Assembly (NCBI GenBank): GCA_900315845.1 | Contig: OOHK01000002.1 | Location: forward strand, 248,001-312,000 | Direction: 5' to 3' | DNA length: 64,000 nucleotides | Origin: Candidatus Avelusimicrobium luingense | GTDB lineage: Bacteria; Elusimicrobiota; Elusimicrobia; Elusimicrobiales; Elusimicrobiaceae | Shown: piece by piece, positions 61,063 to 64,000 of the stretch | Layout: each line of letters starts with the position of its first letter | Position numbering within the stretch: the stretch's first letter is position 1 | Notes under the pieces: generated by a model | What the model was told of the DNA's origin: nothing | What the model saw: only the letters and a program-made list of their open reading frames with translations | Databases searched by the model: none | Position numbers and translations under genes: made by a program

Positions 61063-62040
61063 ATGGATAAGACTTTTGAATGTCCTTTTTGTCACAAAGA
61101 ACACCCAATTAATGGAGAAAATGTTTGGTTCCCTTGTCTTGGAGGGTTTTTTCTAAATTGGCAAAAATGTAATGACTACATTCAACATCATTCAGAAGGA
61201 AATAAAGATAGAAAACGATACTACTGGTCCGTACTTGCCTATCATATTGCTCATAAATTTGGACTCAAGCCATATCAGCATGACCTGAGCGGCAATAAAT
61301 ATCGAATAATTGATTTTGAAAAAGTATTAGAAGAAAATATTTTACCAACTCCAATGGAACAAGTTGATAATATGATTTTATTTATAGGAAGTCACTCTCC
61401 GTGCTTAGGGCATAAACTGCTTCTTGTTCCTCCTCTATCTTATCAATTAGAAGCTTGGATTGGAGTAATTACTGATGAAAATTTTTGTGCTATAACAGAA
61501 ACTTTACAATCTTTAGGATTTATTAAAGCCTTGATTGCAGATAGCGGTGTCGTTATCCAGATAGAATTACTAATCGACGGATGGCAACATTTTAGAGCAT
61601 TGCAAGAACGCAACCCTGAAAGCAAACAAATATTCATGGCCATGGAGTTTAATGAAGAAGCCGAAAACTTCATGAATACACATCTGAAACCATTAACCAA
61701 AGAAATGGGATTTGAACTTAAATTATTGAACGAAATCATTAACGAGAAAAGTTTAATTGATGATAAATTACGCGTAGAAATTAAAAGAAGTCGCATCCTC
61801 ATTTGTGATTTAACACACGGCAACCGAGGGGCATATTGGGAAGCAGGTTATGCCGAAGGTTTAGGCATTCCTGTATTATATATTTGTCGTGAGGATGTAT
61901 TAAAATCCACATCAAAAGAAGAAAGGCCCCATTTTGACGTGAATCATCAGGAAATTTTTACTTGGGAAAAGGACAACGACAATAGCATCGTGAAATTCAA
62001 GCATCAAGTAGAAGCAAAAATCGCTTTCCTGACTCAGTAA
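61063..62040 (+). CDS. Deoxyribosyltransferase/TIR-fold protein with N-terminal zinc finger
   Basis: 325 residues. The N-terminus has CPFCHKEH, half of a possible zinc ribbon. The middle (about 40-180) is unassigned. The C-terminal domain (about 188-300) begins KQIFMAMEFNEE and has RILICDLTHGNRGAYWEAGY followed by AEGLGIPVLYICRE. This is the pattern of nucleoside 2-deoxyribosyltransferase-like and related TIR-fold domains, where the Glu (here 260) is catalytic. Such domains cleave nucleosides or NAD and are common effectors in anti-phage systems. It is in an operon with fic. Confidence 0.7.
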   Translation: MDKTFECPFCHKEHPINGENVWFPCLGGFFLNWQKCNDYIQHHSEGNKDRKRYYWSVLAYHIAHKFGLKPYQHDLSGNKYRIIDFEKVLEENILPTPMEQVDNMILFIGSHSPCLGHKLLLVPPLSYQLEAWIGVITDENFCAITETLQSLGFIKALIADSGVVIQIELLIDGWQHFRALQERNPESKQIFMAMEFNEEAENFMNTHLKPLTKEMGFELKLLNEIINEKSLIDDKLRVEIKRSRILICDLTHGNRGAYWEAGYAEGLGIPVLYICREDVLKSTSKEERPHFDVNHQEIFTWEKDNDNSIVKFKHQVEAKIAFLTQ

Positions 62041-62061
62041 CTAACCTGCTAATTATTGACC

Positions 62062-62082
62062 ATTGTCAATATTTTGGCAATG
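62062..62082. repeat. Right copy of the 21-bp near-terminal repeat
   Basis: ATTGTCAATATTTTGGCAATG matches the left copy at 49580 except for one base. It lies about 65 bp inside the right boundary. Confidence 0.55.
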
Positions 62083-62146
62083 GCAACAAGAAGCAAACGC
62101 AAACCCCATTTCCTCGTCGGAGAATTAGCAAGCAAAAACCCTGTAC

Positions 62147-62192
62147 GCCCTTGACATGGGAAAGGTCACAGGTTCAATCCCTGTACTGGGCA
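62147..62192 (+). repeat. attR core (3' fragment of tRNA-Val)
   Basis: The anticodon loop to 3' end of tRNA-Val is repeated here without the 5' half, so it is not a functional tRNA. It marks the right end of the element. Confidence 0.88.
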
Positions 62193-62199
62193 AATTTGA

Positions 62200-62225
62200 A
62201 AACCCACCTTTTTGGTGGGTTTTTC
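62200..62225. terminator. Terminator after attR
   Basis: A 9-bp stem (AAACCCACC with GGTGGGTTT) with T and A runs probably terminated tRNA-Val before the insertion, and now also serves rmuC on the minus strand. Confidence 0.75.
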
Positions 62226-62251
62226 AGTTATTATATATAACCAAACCGAAC

Positions 62252-63514
62252 TTAATTATTTTCGGCGGAAGAAGAAAGCGGCAATTCGGCTGTATTTTCT
62301 TCTAACAGATCCGGCAACTTTCGGGCTGATTTTACCTGCAATTGCTCTAATTTTTTAGCCGATGCCACAATGCCTTTGCTACCGCGCAATGTTTTGTCTG
62401 CTTTATCGTAGGTATCTGTCAACTGGGTAATTCTGGTGTGGATATCGCCCATGCGCTCGGTAAATAACCCCACCCGATCCAACATCTCTTGCGCCGTCTT
62501 AAAAATTTGTTCTATCAGCTGGCTGGCACGTTCCTGCCGCCATAAATTTTCGGCCACTTGTAACACGGAAAACAAGTTGGAAGCCGTTACAATGGCTACG
62601 CGGTGTTTGCGGGCGATTTCGTTCAATTCCGGTTTGGCCTGTACGGCTAAAAAGTAGGCAAACTCTATTGGAATAAACATAAATACAAAGTCCATTTTTT
62701 CATGCGGAAGTAACGCAGAATAATCTTTTTCAGATAATTCTTTAATATGTTTTTCTACTGACAGGACATGCTCTTTTAAGGCAACGGCTTTTTCTTCTTC
62801 CGTCGCGGCGGCTTGCCATTTCATATAGGCGGTTAATGACATTTTGGAATCAATCACAAAATCGCGGTTGCCCGGTAAGTGCAAAACAAAATCGGGCTGG
62901 ACGCGGTCGTTATCTTGCGTCGTTATAGATACTTGTGTATCAAATTCTATCCCCTTGCGAAAACCGGATGTCGTTAATACATCTTCCAAAATAATTTCCC
63001 CCCACGATCCTTGCTTTTTAGGGCTTTTGAGTGCCTCGGTCAAATTTTGGGCTTCTTGGGATAAATTTTTATTTAACTCTAACGTGCGGTTGATAGCATC
63101 TTGCAGCCGCGTATGGTGTGTACTGCTTTCGGTGCGCAGATCGCCGACTTGTTTGGTAAATTTATCCATAGATTCTTTTAAGGGAGAAACCATTTCATCA
63201 TTTTTGGCGGTAAGTTCGGCACGCTGTTCTTTTAACGTATCGGCAGCGAGTTGCTTAAATTCGGCCTTGGCGGTAGCCTGCAACGCAGCAAATTTTTTAT
63301 CTTGTTGGGCAAGTAACTGATTGGCAAAATTTTCCGCACCGGCCTGTGCGTTGCCTAATGACACAATACGCTCGTTTAGACGAGCATTTTCCAATTCTGC
63401 TTGTGTACGCGCTTGGGCAGTTTGCTCCAACCGCGACGATAAATTTTTGATTTTTAGATACGCCGCCACGCCGCACAAAACGGCTCCGGCAATAAAGGCT
63501 AGTATAATTTCCAT
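62252..63514 (-). CDS. rmuC: DNA recombination protein RmuC
   Basis: 420 residues. An N-terminal membrane helix (about 3-22) is followed by a coiled coil (about 23-135) and the RmuC nuclease-like domain: KKQGSWGEIILEDVLTTSGF, QPDFVLHLPG, FVIDSKMSLTAYM and FVFMFIPIEFAY. RmuC limits inversions at short inverted repeats. GGAGAA precedes the ATG. The gene is the first host gene right of the element. Confidence 0.93.
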   Translation of the reverse strand: MEIILAFIAGAVLCGVAAYLKIKNLSSRLEQTAQARTQAELENARLNERIVSLGNAQAGAENFANQLLAQQDKKFAALQATAKAEFKQLAADTLKEQRAELTAKNDEMVSPLKESMDKFTKQVGDLRTESSTHHTRLQDAINRTLELNKNLSQEAQNLTEALKSPKKQGSWGEIILEDVLTTSGFRKGIEFDTQVSITTQDNDRVQPDFVLHLPGNRDFVIDSKMSLTAYMKWQAAATEEEKAVALKEHVLSVEKHIKELSEKDYSALLPHEKMDFVFMFIPIEFAYFLAVQAKPELNEIARKHRVAIVTASNLFSVLQVAENLWRQERASQLIEQIFKTAQEMLDRVGLFTERMGDIHTRITQLTDTYDKADKTLRGSKGIVASAKKLEQLQVKSARKLPDLLEENTAELPLSSSAENN

Positions 63515-63697
63515 AATTTTCTCCTGTTTTTATTTTAATTTATTTTGGCGTTCGGTTTCAAAAACCGATGTCTATATAATATAGATTAAACGCGCGACGA
63601 CCCATTGTCGTTCTATCTTTGCCCGCAACCCTTTCGCTTTTTCCCCCCGTTTTGGTCTGCTGAAAAGAAGCCAAGTCCGCCGATTCAAAATTTTCTC

Positions 63698-63726
63698 TTG
63701 ACAAATCAAAAAAAAAACGATAATAA
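63698..63726 (+). promoter_or_regulatory. Promoter of pilin copy 5
   Basis: TTGACA (63698-63703), a 17-bp A-rich spacer and TAATAA (63721-63726) lie 34 bp before the start codon. Confidence 0.7.
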
Positions 63727-63759
63727 AGGGACAGAAAAATATATTAAGGAGCAAACAAT

Positions 63760-64000
63760 ATGAAAAACAAACAGGCATTTACACTTATTGAATTATTAGT
63801 GGTGGTGTTAATTATCGGTATTTTGGCAAGCGTGGCCTTGCCGCAATACACATTAGCCGTCTATAAAAGTAGATTTGCCAATCTGCGCACAACGGCCTAT
63901 TCCTATAAACAAGCCATGGAAGTTTATCACATGGCTAACGGCACATGGCCCACTTCGTTTGATGAATTAAGTTTAGATACTCCCAGCGGGCTTACCCCTA
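63760..64000 (+). CDS. Type IV pilin-like protein (pilin copy 5, 3' end missing)
   Basis: The first 80 residues are visible. MKNKQAFTLIELL starts the leader and motif. The helix has ILASVALPQY where most copies have ILAAVALPQY. The shared YHMANGTWPTSFDELSLD segment follows. AAGGAG stands before the ATG. The window ends inside the soluble domain. Confidence 0.85.
   Translation, partial: MKNKQAFTLIELLVVVLIIGILASVALPQYTLAVYKSRFANLRTTAYSYKQAMEVYHMANGTWPTSFDELSLDTPSGLTP

Larger units (their letters stand above)
49461..62192. mobile_element. Integrated tRNA-Val element of about 12.7 kb
   Basis: It is bounded by the tRNA-Val repeat and carries a tyrosine integrase, two HTH excisionase-like proteins, a CopG-type protein and a filamentous-phage-type replication initiator with structured DNA upstream. 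Cargo is an AAA-ATPase/subtilisin pair, a Fic plus deoxyribosyltransferase-like pair and three envelope or secreted proteins. No phage coat, Zot-type assembly ATPase, portal or relaxase is seen, so it looks like a replicating integrative element or phage satellite rather than a full phage. Confidence 0.85.

Noticed and set aside
62147-62192. Second tRNA-Val gene
   Set aside because: Only the anticodon loop to 3' end is present; the acceptor 5' strand and D arm are missing.

Overview
The window looks like one contig from a gut-type member of the Elusimicrobiota. This is inferred, not proven. It rests on five scattered monocistronic genes for type IV pilin-like proteins that share an almost identical N-terminus (FTLIELLVVVLIIGILA, then VALPQY), on an [FeFe]-hydrogenase, and on a Gram-negative envelope (RND/TolC efflux, lipoproteins, outer-membrane barrel).

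Layout. 1-9.1 kb: the end of an [FeFe]-hydrogenase gene, a pilin, a TRL-like lipoprotein, rplM-rpsI, an operon of two UshA-type nucleotidase paralogues plus dus, and nifU-nifS. A short candidate sRNA lies at about 8.97-9.07 kb. 9.1-15.6 kb: pilin, nadK-recN, a membrane protein, an outer-membrane protein, glycerate kinase and a HAD phosphatase. 15.7-23.9 kb: one long minus-strand operon, hpt-ftsH-glmM-pdxJ-glmS-nnrD-hydrolase, linking purine salvage, membrane proteolysis, amino-sugar and PLP synthesis and NAD(P)H repair. 24-31.4 kb: an unrecognised secreted protein, mutS-mutL, and tRNA-Tyr followed by an array of tRNA-tail repeats, then another pilin. 31.4-49.2 kb: alaS, a lipid kinase, a thermonuclease-like protein, a tetR-OMF-MFP-RND efflux operon behind a large perfect palindrome, dnaE, a Nudix protein, a sugar-nucleotide epimerase, a pilin and a secreted choloylglycine-hydrolase-family enzyme.

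49.4-62.2 kb is an integrated mobile element of about 12.7 kb. It sits in tRNA-Val(GAC): the anticodon loop to 3' end of the tRNA is repeated at the far end. It carries a tyrosine integrase, two excisionase-like HTH proteins, a CopG-type repressor, a filamentous-phage-type replication initiator with a structured putative origin, and three kinds of cargo: an AAA-ATPase/subtilisin pair like the IetAS defence/addiction module, a class II Fic protein with a deoxyribosyltransferase/TIR-fold protein, and an operon of envelope proteins including a second thermonuclease. After the element come rmuC and a fifth pilin, cut by the window end.

Signals not explained by ordinary genes are the tRNA-Tyr tail array, whose hairpin stems change completely while their loops are kept, the candidate sRNA with an anti-Shine-Dalgarno loop, and several promoters whose -10 box lies only 5-7 nt from the start codon.
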